Shown: positions 39,562 through 49,473, counted from the first letter of the stretch. The stretch: 64,000 nucleotides of DNA from Achromobacter sp. MFA1 R4 (GCF_900156745.1 NZ_LT707065.1:4526001-4590000); one strand, 5' to 3'. Notes: generated by a model not told the origin, from the letters alone. Numbers and translations are program-made.

Positions 39562-41226
39562 ATGTCCGAGCAAGCCCCCGGGTCCAGTGACGAGAAGTTC
39601 ACGTCGCCCGCGATCTCGCGCAAGAAACAGGGCCGGATCTCCTGGATCTGGCTGGTGCCCGTGGTGGCCGCACTGATGGGCCTGTCGCTGGTCGTGCGTA
39701 CCTGGATGCAGGCTGGCCCCGATATTTCCATCTCGTTCAACACCGCCGAGGGGCTGGAAGTCGGCAAGACCCAGTTGCGCTACAAGGACGTGACCATCGG
39801 CACGGTCAAGTCCATCGGATTCAACGCCGACCGCAGCAAGGTGGTCGTGCAGGCCGAACTGGCCAAGGAAGTCTCGGACCTCGCCCGGGAAGGCACCAAT
39901 TTCTGGGTGGTGCGGCCGCGCCTGGACGTGAGTGGCGTATCCGGGCTGGGCACGCTGCTGTCGGGCGCCTACATCGGCGTGGATGCCGAAGAGGGCAAGA
40001 ACGGCACCAACCGCGCTACCAAGCTGTCCTTCGAGGGCCTGGAAGTCCCGCCCGCCGTCACGCATGACCGCGCGGGCAAGCGCTTCATGCTCAAGGCGTC
40101 GGACCTGGGCTCGCTGGATATCGGATCGCCGGTGTACTTTCGCCGCATCAACGTGGGACGCGTGATCGGCTATGCCCTGGACGAGGACGGCAGCGCCGTA
40201 AGCGTCGAGGTTTTCGTGGACGCGCCCAACGACAAGTTCGTCACCAACGGTACGCGCTTCTGGAATGCCAGCGGCGTGGACTTCAGCGTCAACGCCGATG
40301 GCCTGAAGGTGCGCACGCAATCGCTCGTGTCCATGGCGGTGGGGGGCGTGGCCTTCGCGCCGGTGCAGACCGCGCGCGACGGGGCCGCGGCCGCGCCGGC
40401 CGACGCCGAATTCGACCTGTATCCCACAGAAGCGGCCGCCAAGGCCAATCCGGACGGCGAGGCCTTCCCGATCCGCATGCGCTTTGACCAGTCGATCCGT
40501 GGCCTGGCCGTCGGCGCGCCCGTTGATTTCAACGGCATCACGCTGGGCGATGTCACGCAGATCACGCTGGACTTCGATTCCGAGACCAAGCGCTTCTATT
40601 CGCTGGTGGACGCGACGCTGTATCCGGAACGCCTGGGCCGCGTCTACGAAGAAGTGCGCGAGCGCGCGCTCAAGGACGGCGACGTGGCGGGCGGCCGCCT
40701 GCTGGGCGTGATGATCAAGCACGGCTTGCGCGCGCAACTGCGCACGGCGAACCTGCTCACCGGCCAGTTGTATGTGGTGCTGGACAATGTGCCCAACGCC
40801 AAGCCGGTGGAGTTCGAAATGTCGACGCCCGCGATAATCCCGACGGTGCCGGGCAACCTGGATCAGCTCCAGCAGCAGGTCACCAACATCGTTGCGAAGA
40901 TCGAAAAAATCCCGTTCGACAAGATCGGCGAGGACCTGCGCGCGACCTTGGCCAGCACGTCCAAGCTGATGAACCGCCTGGACAAGCAGGTGGCGCCGGA
41001 GGCGCAGAAGGCGCTCAAGCAGGCCAAGGATTCGATGGCCAACATCAATTCGCTGCTGGCCTCGGACGCCTCCTTGCCGGTCAACGCCGAAAAGGCGATG
41101 CAGGAACTGAGCCGCGCGGCACGGTCGTTGCGCGCGCTGGCCGACTTCCTGCAGTCCAACCCCGAAGCCCTGTTGCGCGGCAGGGGCGAAGATCCCATTC
41201 CGGGCGCCGGCCCAGTCAGGAACTAG
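39562..41226 (+). CDS. pqiB: Intermembrane transport protein PqiB (three MCE domains)
   Basis: MCE-family protein, 554 aa, with one N-terminal transmembrane helix (WIWLVPVVAALMGLSLVVRTW) and three MCE repeats. The repeats begin near GPDISISFNTAEGLEVGKTQLRYKDV, HDRAGKRFMLKASDLGSLDIGSPVYFRRINVG and FPIRMRFDQSIRGLAVGAPVDFNGITLGD. A C-terminal helical region (about residues 435-535, LDQLQQQVTNIVAKIEKI onward) should form the coiled-coil needle that crosses the periplasm. E. coli PqiB assembles as a hexameric tube. SD GGAAAGAG precedes the ATG. It lies directly between pqiA and pqiC. Confidence 0.94.
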   Translation: MSEQAPGSSDEKFTSPAISRKKQGRISWIWLVPVVAALMGLSLVVRTWMQAGPDISISFNTAEGLEVGKTQLRYKDVTIGTVKSIGFNADRSKVVVQAELAKEVSDLAREGTNFWVVRPRLDVSGVSGLGTLLSGAYIGVDAEEGKNGTNRATKLSFEGLEVPPAVTHDRAGKRFMLKASDLGSLDIGSPVYFRRINVGRVIGYALDEDGSAVSVEVFVDAPNDKFVTNGTRFWNASGVDFSVNADGLKVRTQSLVSMAVGGVAFAPVQTARDGAAAAPADAEFDLYPTEAAAKANPDGEAFPIRMRFDQSIRGLAVGAPVDFNGITLGDVTQITLDFDSETKRFYSLVDATLYPERLGRVYEEVRERALKDGDVAGGRLLGVMIKHGLRAQLRTANLLTGQLYVVLDNVPNAKPVEFEMSTPAIIPTVPGNLDQLQQQVTNIVAKIEKIPFDKIGEDLRATLASTSKLMNRLDKQVAPEAQKALKQAKDSMANINSLLASDASLPVNAEKAMQELSRAARSLRALADFLQSNPEALLRGRGEDPIPGAGPVRN

Positions 41227-41928
41227 ATGCTCATGAATAGCCGACCCTCACACGTTGCGCTCCAGGCCCGGGACGGGCTTGCCTTGCGGCGTTCGCGCGC
41301 TGCGCTGGCCGTGCTGGCCCTGTCCGGTGCGCTGGCGGCGTGCGGCTCCTCGCCGCCCGTTCACTACTACACGTTGCAGACGCCCGCGGCGTCACAGCCA
41401 GGCGGCCCCGCCGCGGGCTCCGCCTCGTTCCTGCTCGAAGTGCAGCCCGTGTCCCTGTCCATGCAGGCCGACCAGCCGCAGCTCATGGTGCGCACCGGCG
41501 ACGGAAGCATCTCGGCCCTGTATTCGGAGCGCTGGAGCTCGCCGCTGGGCGATGAGCTGCGCAACGCCTTGTCCGATGCGCTCAAGCGCGACCTCGGCGC
41601 GCTGGACGTCCAGATGGTCAAGCCCGGTCCCGGCGCTCCCATCTGGCGCGTGCAGACCGATGTGCAGCGCTTCGAGATGGTGTCGGGCAGCATGGCGCAA
41701 CTGGACGCCACGTGGCGCGTGCGGCCCGTCAACGCCAAGGGGACTGGCGTGTTGTGCCGCAGCGTCGTCACCGAGACCGTGACGGACAGCGAAGTCCCCA
41801 GCCTGATCGCCGCGCAGCAGCGCGCGGTCGTCAGCCTGGCGGGCGTCATGGCCGATGCGATCCGGGGTCAGGCGCCCGCCGGTTCGGCCTCCGTCCAGAT
41901 GATGGGGTGCTCCGCGCTCAAGGAATGA
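41227..41928 (+). CDS. pqiC: PqiC-type outer-membrane lipoprotein
   Basis: ABC-type transport auxiliary lipoprotein, 233 aa. The signal peptide ends in the lipobox L36-A-A-C39 (LSGALAACGSS), so C39 is lipidated. The mature protein starts PPVHYYTLQTP and has the family LEVQPVSLSMQADQPQLMVRTGDGSISALYSERWSSPLGDELRNAL block. The ATG directly abuts the pqiB stop (TAGATG), so translation is coupled. In E. coli PqiC sits in the outer membrane and caps the PqiB tube. A start at the next ATG (41233) is possible. Confidence 0.9.
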   Translation: MLMNSRPSHVALQARDGLALRRSRAALAVLALSGALAACGSSPPVHYYTLQTPAASQPGGPAAGSASFLLEVQPVSLSMQADQPQLMVRTGDGSISALYSERWSSPLGDELRNALSDALKRDLGALDVQMVKPGPGAPIWRVQTDVQRFEMVSGSMAQLDATWRVRPVNAKGTGVLCRSVVTETVTDSEVPSLIAAQQRAVVSLAGVMADAIRGQAPAGSASVQMMGCSALKE

Positions 41929-41970
41929 CGTGCCCGCGGCGGCATAAGCTTGCGTTCTCAAGTGGTTAAC

Positions 41971-42015
41971 TCAGGGGCAACCTAGGGTTAACCTTAATAC
42001 AAACGCGGTTGCAAC
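41971..42015. promoter_or_regulatory. putA control region with GTTGCA-type sites
   Basis: The 169-bp gap before putA holds GTTGCAAC (42008-42015), which contains the E. coli PutA operator consensus GTTGCA on both strands. The related GCAACCTAG lies at 41977-41985, followed by GGTTAACC at 41987-41994. The PutA protein encoded next carries a DNA-binding domain, so autorepression is likely. Confidence 0.55.
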
Positions 42016-42097
42016 CTGTCTAGCATACGGTCCTACCCCTACTGGGTTTCGATCGAGCCCAGTTACACCTTTGCCATGCGACAGGAAGCAATCTCTT

Positions 42098-45000
42098 ATG
42101 GCCAGCACGACCCTCGGCGTCAAAGTCGATGACGCACTCCGCGACCGCCTGAAAGCCGCCGCCCACAAGCTCAACTGCACGCCGCACTGGCTGCACAAGC
42201 AGGCGATTCTTTCCTATCTGGACAAGATCGAGCGCGGCCATCTTCCCGCGGAGATGTCCCACCTGGGCGCCGACTCCGCTGGCGACGAAGATCCCGCCGA
42301 ACTCCATTCCGCGCCCACGCCGCCGTTCTACGAGTTTGGCCAGGACGTGCAGCCGCAGTCCGTGCTGCGCGCGGCCATCACGGCGGCCTACCGCCGCCCC
42401 GAGCCCGAATGCGTGCCGCTTCTGCTGGGCCAGGCCCGCGTGCCCAACCTGGAAAAGGTGCATGCCATGGCCGCCGGGCTGGTCAAGAAACTGCGCGGCA
42501 AGCGCACCGGCGGCGGGGTGGAAGGCCTGATCCAGGAATTCTCGTTGTCCAGCCAGGAAGGCGTGGCGCTGATGTGCCTGGCCGAAGCGCTGCTGCGCAT
42601 TCCGGACCGCGCCACGCGCGACGCGCTGATCCGCGACAAGGTCGCCCGCGGCGACTGGAAGTCGCACATGGGCGGCTCGCAATCGCTGTTCGTCAACGCC
42701 GCCACCTGGGGGCTCATGATCACCGGCAAGCTGGTCGCCGTGAGCAGCGAGCAATCGCTGTCCAAGGCGCTGACGCGCCTGATCGGCAAGGGCGGCGAGC
42801 CGCTGGTGCGCAAGGGCGTGAACATGGCCATGCGCATGATGGGCGAGCAGTTCGTGTCGGGCCAGACCATCTCCGAGGCGCTGGCCAACAACCGCAAGAT
42901 GGAATCGCGCGGTTTCCGCTATTCCTACGACATGCTCGGTGAAGCCGCCACCACGGCGCAGGACGCGGAACGCTACTACGCATCCTACGAGCAGGCCATC
43001 CACGCCATCGGCAAGGCCGCCGCGGGCCGCGGCATCTACGAAGGCCCCGGCATCTCGATCAAGCTGTCTGCCTTGCATCCCCGTTACTCGCGCGGCCAGC
43101 GCGAGCGCGTCATGGCCGAACTGCTGCCGCGCGTGAAGGCGCTGACCATCCTGGCGCGCAGCTACGACATCGGCCTGAACATCGACGCCGAAGAAGCCGA
43201 CCGCCTGGAGATCTCGCTGGACCTGTTGGAAGCGCTGTGCTTTACGCCCGAGCTCGAGGGCTGGAGCGGCATCGGCTTCGTGATCCAGGCCTACCAGAAG
43301 CGCGCGCCGTTCGTCATCGACTACGTCATCGACCTGGCCCGCCGCAGCCGCCATCGCGTGATGGTGCGCCTGGTGAAGGGCGCCTACTGGGACAGCGAAA
43401 TCAAGCGCGCGCAGGTCGACGGCCTGGAGGGCTATCCGGTCTACACCCGCAAGGTGTACACGGACGTGGCGTACCTGGCGTGCGCCCGCAAGCTGCTGGC
43501 CGCGCCGGAAGCCGTGTATCCGCAGTTCGCCACGCACAATGCCTACACCCTGGCGGCGATCTACCAGCTTGCCGGACAGAACTATTACCCCGGACAGTAC
43601 GAGTTCCAGTGCCTGCACGGCATGGGTGAACCGCTGTACGAAGAAGTGGTGGGACCGCTGGCCCAGGGCAAGCTGAATCGTCCCTGCCGCATCTACGCCC
43701 CGGTCGGCACGCACGAAACGCTGCTGGCCTACCTAGTGCGCCGCCTGCTCGAAAACGGCGCCAATACGTCGTTCGTGAACCTGATCGGCGACGAAACCAT
43801 CCCGGTCGAGACCCTGGTCGCCGATCCGGTGGAAGCCGCCTCGCGCATCGTGCCGCTGGGCGCGCCGCATGAGAAGATTCCGCTGCCGCGCGATCTTTAC
43901 GGCAACCCGCAAGAGGGCGCCCGCGCCAATTCCGCGGGCCTGGACCTGAGCAACGAGCATCGCCTGGGTTCGCTGTCGGCCGCGCTGCTGGCCAGCGCCG
44001 GCACGCCGTGGCGCGCCGGCCCGATGTTGGGCGAAGAGGGCGAGCCCTGGGACGCCGCCCGCGCAATCGAGGTGCGCAATCCCGCCAATCTGCGTGACGT
44101 GGTGGGCCATGTCATCGAGGCCCAGTCTTCGGACGTGGATCTCGCGCTGCGCGCGGCCGCCAATACCGCGCCGATCTGGCAGTCCACGCCGGTGGCCGAG
44201 CGGGCGCAATGCCTGCGCCGCGCCGCGCAACTGCTGGAAGAGCAGATGCAGACCCTGCTGGGCCTGATCGTTCGCGAAGCCGGCAAGTCGCTGCCCAACG
44301 CGATCGCCGAAGTGCGCGAGGCCGTGGACTTCCTGCGTTACTACGCCGACCAGGCCGAGCAGGAATTCAGCAACGACACGCATCGCCCGCTGGGCACGGT
44401 GCTGTGCATCAGCCCGTGGAACTTCCCGCTGGCCATCTTTACCGGTCAGGTCGCCGCGGCGCTGGCAGCGGGCAATACGGTGCTGGCCAAGCCGGCCGAG
44501 CAGACGCCGCTGATCGCGGCGCAGGCCGTGGCCGTCCTGCGCGCGGCGGGCGTGCCCGCCGGCGCCGTGCAGTTGCTGCCGGGCCGCGGCGAGACCATCG
44601 GCGCGCAACTGGTTGCCAACGCCGGCGTGCGCGGCGTGATGTTTACCGGGTCCACCGACGTGGCCCGCATCATCGCGCGCACCCTGGCCGACCGCCTGGA
44701 CGACAACGGCCACACCATTCCGCTGATCGCGGAAACGGGCGGCCAGAACGCGATGGTGGTGGACTCGTCGGCGCTGTCCGAGCAGGTCGTGTTCGACGTG
44801 CTCAGTTCCGCGTTCGATTCGGCCGGCCAGCGCTGCTCGGCACTGCGCGTCCTGTGCGTGCAGGAAGACAATGCGGACCACGTGCTGACGATGCTGCGCG
44901 GCGCGATGCGCGAACTGGCCGTGGGCAACCCCGACCGCCTGTCGGTGGACGTCGGCCCGGTCATCGACACCGAAGCGCGCAACGGCATCCAGCGCCACAT

Positions 45001-45919
45001 CGAATCCATGCGCACCGCCGGCCACCGCATCGATCAGGTCGAACTGAACGGCGAATGCCGCCACGGCACCTTCGTGCCGCCGACCATCATCGAGATCGAC
45101 CACATCAGCGAACTGACGCGCGAAGTCTTCGGGCCGGTGTTGCACGTGGTGCGCTACAAGCGCGACGAACTGGACGCCTTGCTCGATGCGATCAACGGCA
45201 CGGGTTACGGGCTGACCTTCGGCGTGCATACCCGTATCGATGAAACCATCGCCCACGTGACCGGCCAGGTCCACGCCGGCAACGTTTACGTCAACCGCAA
45301 CATCGTGGGCGCCGTGGTGGGCGTGCAGCCCTTCGGCGGCGAATGCCTGTCGGGCACCGGTCCCAAGGCGGGCGGTCCGCTGTACATGTACCGCCTGCTG
45401 GGCACGCGCCCCGCGGGTCTGCCGCCGGCCCTGGACGCCGCGGCGCCGCTGCCGCAGCGGATCGCGCTGCCCGGTCCCACGGGTGAGACCAATACGTACC
45501 TGGTCGAGCCGCGCGGCGCGGTCTATTGCGTGGCGGCCACCGAGGCCGGTGCGCGCGCGCAATGGTCGGCGGCCCGCCTGACGGGCAACCATGCCTGGTT
45601 CGCGGACACGCCTGCGGCGCAGGCGCTGCTGGCCACGCTGGACGCCGAGCAGCAGGGCCAGGCGGGCATCCTGGCGGACACCGACGTCGACGATGCGGAT
45701 TACCAGGCCGTGCTGTTCGAAGGCGACGGCGACGCGCTGAAGGCGCTGAACCAACGCATCGCGCAGCGCCCGGGCGCCATCCTGGCGGTGCATGGCCTGA
45801 CCTCGGACGCCTTGGCGGCAGGGGCCAGCTATGTCCCCGAGCGCCTGTTGACCGAGCGTTCGATCAGCGTGAACACCGCGGCGGCGGGCGGCAACGCCAG
45901 CCTCATGACCATCGGTTGA
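42098..45919 (+). CDS. putA: Trifunctional proline dehydrogenase / L-glutamate gamma-semialdehyde dehydrogenase / repressor PutA
   Basis: Membrane-associated flavoenzyme that oxidises proline to glutamate in two steps, 1273 aa. Residues 1-47 are a ribbon-helix-helix DNA-binding domain (TLGVKVDDALRDRLKAAA, TPHWLHKQAILSYL), so this is the trifunctional, self-repressing type. The FAD proline dehydrogenase barrel follows (MARKL-like EGPGISIKLSALHPRY, VKGAYWDSEIKRAQ, about 250-560), then the P5C dehydrogenase with the catalytic C913 in FDSAGQRCSALRVL and the Glu in IAETGGQNAM. A C-terminal trapping domain closes the substrate tunnel. SD AGGAAG precedes the ATG at 42098. No separate putP transporter is visible. 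Confidence 0.97.
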   Translation: MASTTLGVKVDDALRDRLKAAAHKLNCTPHWLHKQAILSYLDKIERGHLPAEMSHLGADSAGDEDPAELHSAPTPPFYEFGQDVQPQSVLRAAITAAYRRPEPECVPLLLGQARVPNLEKVHAMAAGLVKKLRGKRTGGGVEGLIQEFSLSSQEGVALMCLAEALLRIPDRATRDALIRDKVARGDWKSHMGGSQSLFVNAATWGLMITGKLVAVSSEQSLSKALTRLIGKGGEPLVRKGVNMAMRMMGEQFVSGQTISEALANNRKMESRGFRYSYDMLGEAATTAQDAERYYASYEQAIHAIGKAAAGRGIYEGPGISIKLSALHPRYSRGQRERVMAELLPRVKALTILARSYDIGLNIDAEEADRLEISLDLLEALCFTPELEGWSGIGFVIQAYQKRAPFVIDYVIDLARRSRHRVMVRLVKGAYWDSEIKRAQVDGLEGYPVYTRKVYTDVAYLACARKLLAAPEAVYPQFATHNAYTLAAIYQLAGQNYYPGQYEFQCLHGMGEPLYEEVVGPLAQGKLNRPCRIYAPVGTHETLLAYLVRRLLENGANTSFVNLIGDETIPVETLVADPVEAASRIVPLGAPHEKIPLPRDLYGNPQEGARANSAGLDLSNEHRLGSLSAALLASAGTPWRAGPMLGEEGEPWDAARAIEVRNPANLRDVVGHVIEAQSSDVDLALRAAANTAPIWQSTPVAERAQCLRRAAQLLEEQMQTLLGLIVREAGKSLPNAIAEVREAVDFLRYYADQAEQEFSNDTHRPLGTVLCISPWNFPLAIFTGQVAAALAAGNTVLAKPAEQTPLIAAQAVAVLRAAGVPAGAVQLLPGRGETIGAQLVANAGVRGVMFTGSTDVARIIARTLADRLDDNGHTIPLIAETGGQNAMVVDSSALSEQVVFDVLSSAFDSAGQRCSALRVLCVQEDNADHVLTMLRGAMRELAVGNPDRLSVDVGPVIDTEARNGIQRHIESMRTAGHRIDQVELNGECRHGTFVPPTIIEIDHISELTREVFGPVLHVVRYKRDELDALLDAINGTGYGLTFGVHTRIDETIAHVTGQVHAGNVYVNRNIVGAVVGVQPFGGECLSGTGPKAGGPLYMYRLLGTRPAGLPPALDAAAPLPQRIALPGPTGETNTYLVEPRGAVYCVAATEAGARAQWSAARLTGNHAWFADTPAAQALLATLDAEQQGQAGILADTDVDDADYQAVLFEGDGDALKALNQRIAQRPGAILAVHGLTSDALAAGASYVPERLLTERSISVNTAAAGGNASLMTIG

Positions 45920-45923
45920 GCGC

Positions 45924-45945
45924 GGCCAAGGGGTAACCCTTGGCC
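45924..45945 (+). terminator. Hairpin after putA
   Basis: GGCCAAGGG / CCCTTGGCC with a 4-base loop, five bases past the putA stop. There is no U-run, but it is followed by a second AAGGGTTA repeat that could also fold. Confidence 0.55.
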
Positions 45946-46162
45946 ACCCAAGGGTTATCTCCAATATCGGGCTAGGTTGCACTGGAACGAAAATCCGGTC
46001 GCACCTCTGGCCTGGCTGCCGCAATCCGGCATCCAGGCACTGCAGAAAATGCATGCGCGGGACCCGGCGATCACCGGGCCCGCGGTAGTGAAAAAACCAA
46101 AACCCCTGGCTAAAAGCTCAGGTATAACAGGCCTTAGGTCCGACATTCCGGAGGATACCCCC
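45946..46162. promoter_or_regulatory. livJ upstream region
   Basis: This interval before livJ contains CTAGGTTGC-A (45972-45981), whose first nine bases are the exact reverse complement of the GCAACCTAG upstream of putA. It includes GTTGCA at 45976-45981. No strong sigma70 promoter is readable; GGAGG at 46150-46154 is the livJ SD. Confidence 0.45.
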
Positions 46163-47308
46163 ATGAAGTTCCGCACCACTTTGAAGCTTCTTGCCGCCAG
46201 CATCGCCGCCGCTGGCATGACCGCGGCCGCGCACGCCGCCGACGTCAAATTCGGCTTTGCAGCCCCGCTCACCGGTCCGCAATCGCATTACGGCGAAGAC
46301 ATGCAGAACGGGCTGAACCTGGCCCTGGAAGAAGCCAACAAAAAGGGCATCAAGGTCGACGGAGAGACGGCCAAGTTCGTGCTCGTGTCGCGCGACGACC
46401 AGGCCGACCCGCGCGTGGGCGTGCAGGTGGCGCAGCAGCTCGTCGACCAGGAAGTCGTGGGCATCCTGGGGCACTTCAACTCGGGCACCACCATTCCCGC
46501 GTCGCGCGTCTACCACGAAGCCGGCCTGCCGCAGATCGCCATGGCGACGTCGCCCGAATACACCAAGCAGGGTTACGAAACCACGTTCCGCATGATGACC
46601 AGCGACACCCAGCAGGGCGCCGCGGTCGGCAAGTTCATCGTGCAGAACCTGAAGGCCAAGAAGGTCGCGATCATCGACGATCGCACCGCCTACGGCCAGG
46701 GCCTGGCGGACGAAGTCGAAAAGGCGGTCAAGGCCGCCGGCGGCCAGGTCGTGCGCCGCGAATACACCACCGACAAGGCCAATGACTTCACGGCCATCCT
46801 GACCAACATCAAGGGTTCCGCGCCCGACGCCATTTTCTACGGCGGCCTGGACGCGCAGTCGGGCCCGATGAAGCGCCAGTTGGCCACGCTGGGCCTGAAG
46901 GCGCCGCTGGTGTCGGGCGAAATGACGCGCAGCGACACCTTCATCAAGCTGGCGGGCGATGCCGCCGACGGCACCTACGCCTCGCTGGCCGGCGTGCCGC
47001 TGGACAAGATGGCCGCGGGCAAGGACTTCGAGCAGAAGTACCAGGCGCGCTTCAAGAAGGCGCCCGGCGTGTACGCGCCCTACGCCTACGACGGCGCCTG
47101 GAACATGATCACCGCCATCGAGCAGGCGGGTTCCGCCGACCCCGAAAAATACCTGCCCAAGCTGGCCAAGCTGAACCGCAAGGGCGCGACCAGCGAGCAC
47201 ATTTCTTACGACGACAAGGGCGACCTGAAGGAAATCTCGGTCACCATCTACGAAGTCAAGAACGGCAAGTGGGAGATGGTTGAGACGATGGTCAGCCAGG
47301 CTAATTAA
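46163..47308 (+). CDS. livJ: Branched-chain amino acid ABC transporter substrate-binding protein
   Basis: Periplasmic Leu/Ile/Val-type binding protein, 381 aa. The signal peptide ends AHAADVK (residues about 20-26). The mature fold is type I Peripla_BP_6: FGFAAPLTGPQSHYGEDMQNGLNLALEEAN, GILGHFNSGTTIPASRVYHEAGLPQIA, KKVAIIDDRTAYGQGLADEVEKA. The start at 46163 follows GGAGG; an open frame from 45977 is leader. It heads livJHMGF, all in the same direction. Ligand range (branched-chain, alanine, proline-like) is not decided by sequence. Confidence 0.95.
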   Translation: MKFRTTLKLLAASIAAAGMTAAAHAADVKFGFAAPLTGPQSHYGEDMQNGLNLALEEANKKGIKVDGETAKFVLVSRDDQADPRVGVQVAQQLVDQEVVGILGHFNSGTTIPASRVYHEAGLPQIAMATSPEYTKQGYETTFRMMTSDTQQGAAVGKFIVQNLKAKKVAIIDDRTAYGQGLADEVEKAVKAAGGQVVRREYTTDKANDFTAILTNIKGSAPDAIFYGGLDAQSGPMKRQLATLGLKAPLVSGEMTRSDTFIKLAGDAADGTYASLAGVPLDKMAAGKDFEQKYQARFKKAPGVYAPYAYDGAWNMITAIEQAGSADPEKYLPKLAKLNRKGATSEHISYDDKGDLKEISVTIYEVKNGKWEMVETMVSQAN

Positions 47309-47458
47309 GCCGGCTTGAACGAGGGCGGACGCTGGCTGCGCCACGGTCCGCCCGCTTCTTCCCGCAGGCGCCGTCCGGCGCTGCGGCGCGCGTTGCGCGG
47401 CCAGGCCTTTGCGCCCTGGTTGCCGCCCGCGATTTTCCAGGCTTATTCAGCGGCCCCT

Positions 47459-48388
47459 ATGGATATCTTCATTCAACAACTGATTAACGGCGTCACGCTC
47501 GGCAGCGTGTACGCCCTGGTCGCCCTTGGCTACACCATGGTGTACGGCATCATCGGGCTGATCAACTTCGCGCATGGCGACGTCGTCATGATCGGCGCGA
47601 TGGCGGCCACGACGGTCGCCATTTCGCTGGTGGGCGGCGACCCCGGCGCCTCCGCCTTCGTGGTGCTCGGCGTGGGCCTGCTCGTCTCCGTGCCGCTGTG
47701 CATGGCGGTGGGCTGGACGGCCGAGCGTGTGGCCTACCGGCCGCTGCGCCGCGCGCCGCGTCTCGCGGCGCTGATCACGGCCATTGGCGTGTCCATCATC
47801 CTGCAGAACCTCGCGATGATGGGCTGGGGGCGCAACTACCTGAACTTCCCGCAGGTGCTGTCGCCGCAGGTGTTTGAGTTTGCCGGCGCGCGCATGAGCA
47901 CGCTGCAGATCGCCATCGTGGTGATCGCCGCCCTCATCATGGGCGGGCTGCTGGCCGTCGTGCACAAGACCCGCCTGGGCACCGCGATGCGCGCCACGGC
48001 GCAGAACCGCGAGGTGGCGGGCCTGATGGGCGTGAACATCAACACGGTGATTTCCGCGGCCTTCCTGATCGGATCGGCGCTGGCCGCCGTGGCGGGCATG
48101 ATGGTCGCCACGTATTACGGCGTGTCGCAATACACGATGGGCTTCATGCTGGGCCTGAAGGCGTTCACTGCCGCGGTGCTGGGCGGCATCGGCAATCTGG
48201 TCGGCGCGATGGCGGGCGGCCTGCTGCTGGGCATCATCGAATCGCTGGGCGCGGGCTACATCGGAGACCTGACGGGCGGCTTCCTGGGCAGCCATTACCA
48301 GGACGTGTTTGCGTTCTTCGTGCTGGTGCTGGTGCTGATCTTCCGTCCCTCGGGCCTGCTGGGCGAACGCGTGGGGGATCGCGCATGA
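47459..48388 (+). CDS. livH: Branched-chain amino acid ABC transporter permease LivH
   Basis: Inner-membrane permease, 309 aa, about eight helices. The start ATG at 47459 gives MDIFIQQLINGVTLGSVYALVALGYTMVYGIIGLINFAHGD, the LivH hallmark. The region 47309-47458 upstream is untranslated spacer. The coupling segment is AVVHKTRLGTAMRATAQNREVAGLMGVN. The stop overlaps the livM ATG by 4 bp. It forms a heterodimer channel with LivM. Confidence 0.96.
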   Translation: MDIFIQQLINGVTLGSVYALVALGYTMVYGIIGLINFAHGDVVMIGAMAATTVAISLVGGDPGASAFVVLGVGLLVSVPLCMAVGWTAERVAYRPLRRAPRLAALITAIGVSIILQNLAMMGWGRNYLNFPQVLSPQVFEFAGARMSTLQIAIVVIAALIMGGLLAVVHKTRLGTAMRATAQNREVAGLMGVNINTVISAAFLIGSALAAVAGMMVATYYGVSQYTMGFMLGLKAFTAAVLGGIGNLVGAMAGGLLLGIIESLGAGYIGDLTGGFLGSHYQDVFAFFVLVLVLIFRPSGLLGERVGDRA

Positions 48389-49473
48389 ACACGCACCTGA
48401 AAAACAGCGGGTTCTCGACTCGCAACCTGATCGGCATCGCCCTCATCGGCATCGTGCTGGCGGTGCTGCCCTTCGTGATCGGCATGGCCGGGCAGAGCTG
48501 GGTCCGCATCCTGAACTTCGCGTTGCTCTACGTCATGCTGTCGCTGGGCCTGAACATCGTGGTGGGCTTTGCGGGCCTGCTCGACCTGGGCTATATCGCT
48601 TTCTATGCGGTGGGCGCCTACACGTGGGCGCTGCTGGCGTCGCCGCATTTCGGCCTGCACCTGCCGTTCTGGGCCATCCTGCCGATCGCGCTGGCGGTGG
48701 CGTGCCTGTTCGGCGTGCTGCTGGGGGCGCCGACACTCAAGCTGCGAGGCGACTACCTGGCGATCGTGACGTTGGGGTTTGGCGAGATCATCCGCATCTT
48801 CCTGAACAACCTGAACGCGCCCATCAACATCACCAACGGGCCGCAGGGCATCAACCGCATCGATACGTTCAAGGTGGGCGAGTTTGCGTTTGGACGCACG
48901 CAGAGCCTGCTGGGCATCCGCTTCACCGGGCCCGAGAAGTACTACTACCTGCTGCTCGCGTTGACGCTGATCATCATCGTGGTGTGCGTGCGCCTGCAGA
49001 ACTCGCGCATCGGCCGCGCCTGGGAGGCCATCCGCGAGGATGAGATCGCCGCCAAGGCGATGGGCATCAACACCCGCAACATCAAGCTGCTGGCTTTTGC
49101 GATGGGCGCGTCCTTCGGCGGCGTGGCGGGCGCGTTGTTCGCGTCGATGCAGGGCTTCGTCAGTCCCGAAAGCTTCTCGCTCATGGAATCCATTTCGATC
49201 CTGTGCATGGTGGTGCTGGGCGGCATGGGCCACATTCCGGGCGTCATCCTGGGCGCGCTGATCCTGGCCGCGCTGCCGGAATTCCTGCGCGCGGTGGTCG
49301 AACCCGTCCAGCACATGGTGTTCGGCGAAGTGGTGCTGGATCCGGAAGGCATCCGCATGCTGCTCTTCGGCCTGGCCATGGTGTGCGTCATGCTGTTCCG
49401 CCCGGCCGGCCTGTGGCCGTCGGCGGTGCGCAAGCGCGAACTTGCCACCAAGACCCAAGGAGGCGCGGCATGA
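48385..49473 (+). CDS. livM: Branched-chain amino acid ABC transporter permease LivM
   Basis: Second permease subunit, 362 aa. LNIVVGFAGLLDLGYIAFYAVGAYTWAL and LRGDYLAIVTLGFGEIIRIFLNNL are LivM signatures; the coupling loop is NSRIGRAWEAIREDEIAAKAMGIN. An 8-10 helix topology is expected. ATGA overlaps with livH upstream and livG downstream show tight operon coupling. Confidence 0.96.
   Translation: MNTHLKNSGFSTRNLIGIALIGIVLAVLPFVIGMAGQSWVRILNFALLYVMLSLGLNIVVGFAGLLDLGYIAFYAVGAYTWALLASPHFGLHLPFWAILPIALAVACLFGVLLGAPTLKLRGDYLAIVTLGFGEIIRIFLNNLNAPINITNGPQGINRIDTFKVGEFAFGRTQSLLGIRFTGPEKYYYLLLALTLIIIVVCVRLQNSRIGRAWEAIREDEIAAKAMGINTRNIKLLAFAMGASFGGVAGALFASMQGFVSPESFSLMESISILCMVVLGGMGHIPGVILGALILAALPEFLRAVVEPVQHMVFGEVVLDPEGIRMLLFGLAMVCVMLFRPAGLWPSAVRKRELATKTQGGAA

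Noticed and set aside
43733..46054. 773-codon antisense frame over putA
   Set aside because: GC shadow of the P5C dehydrogenase region; no recognisable fold or SD.
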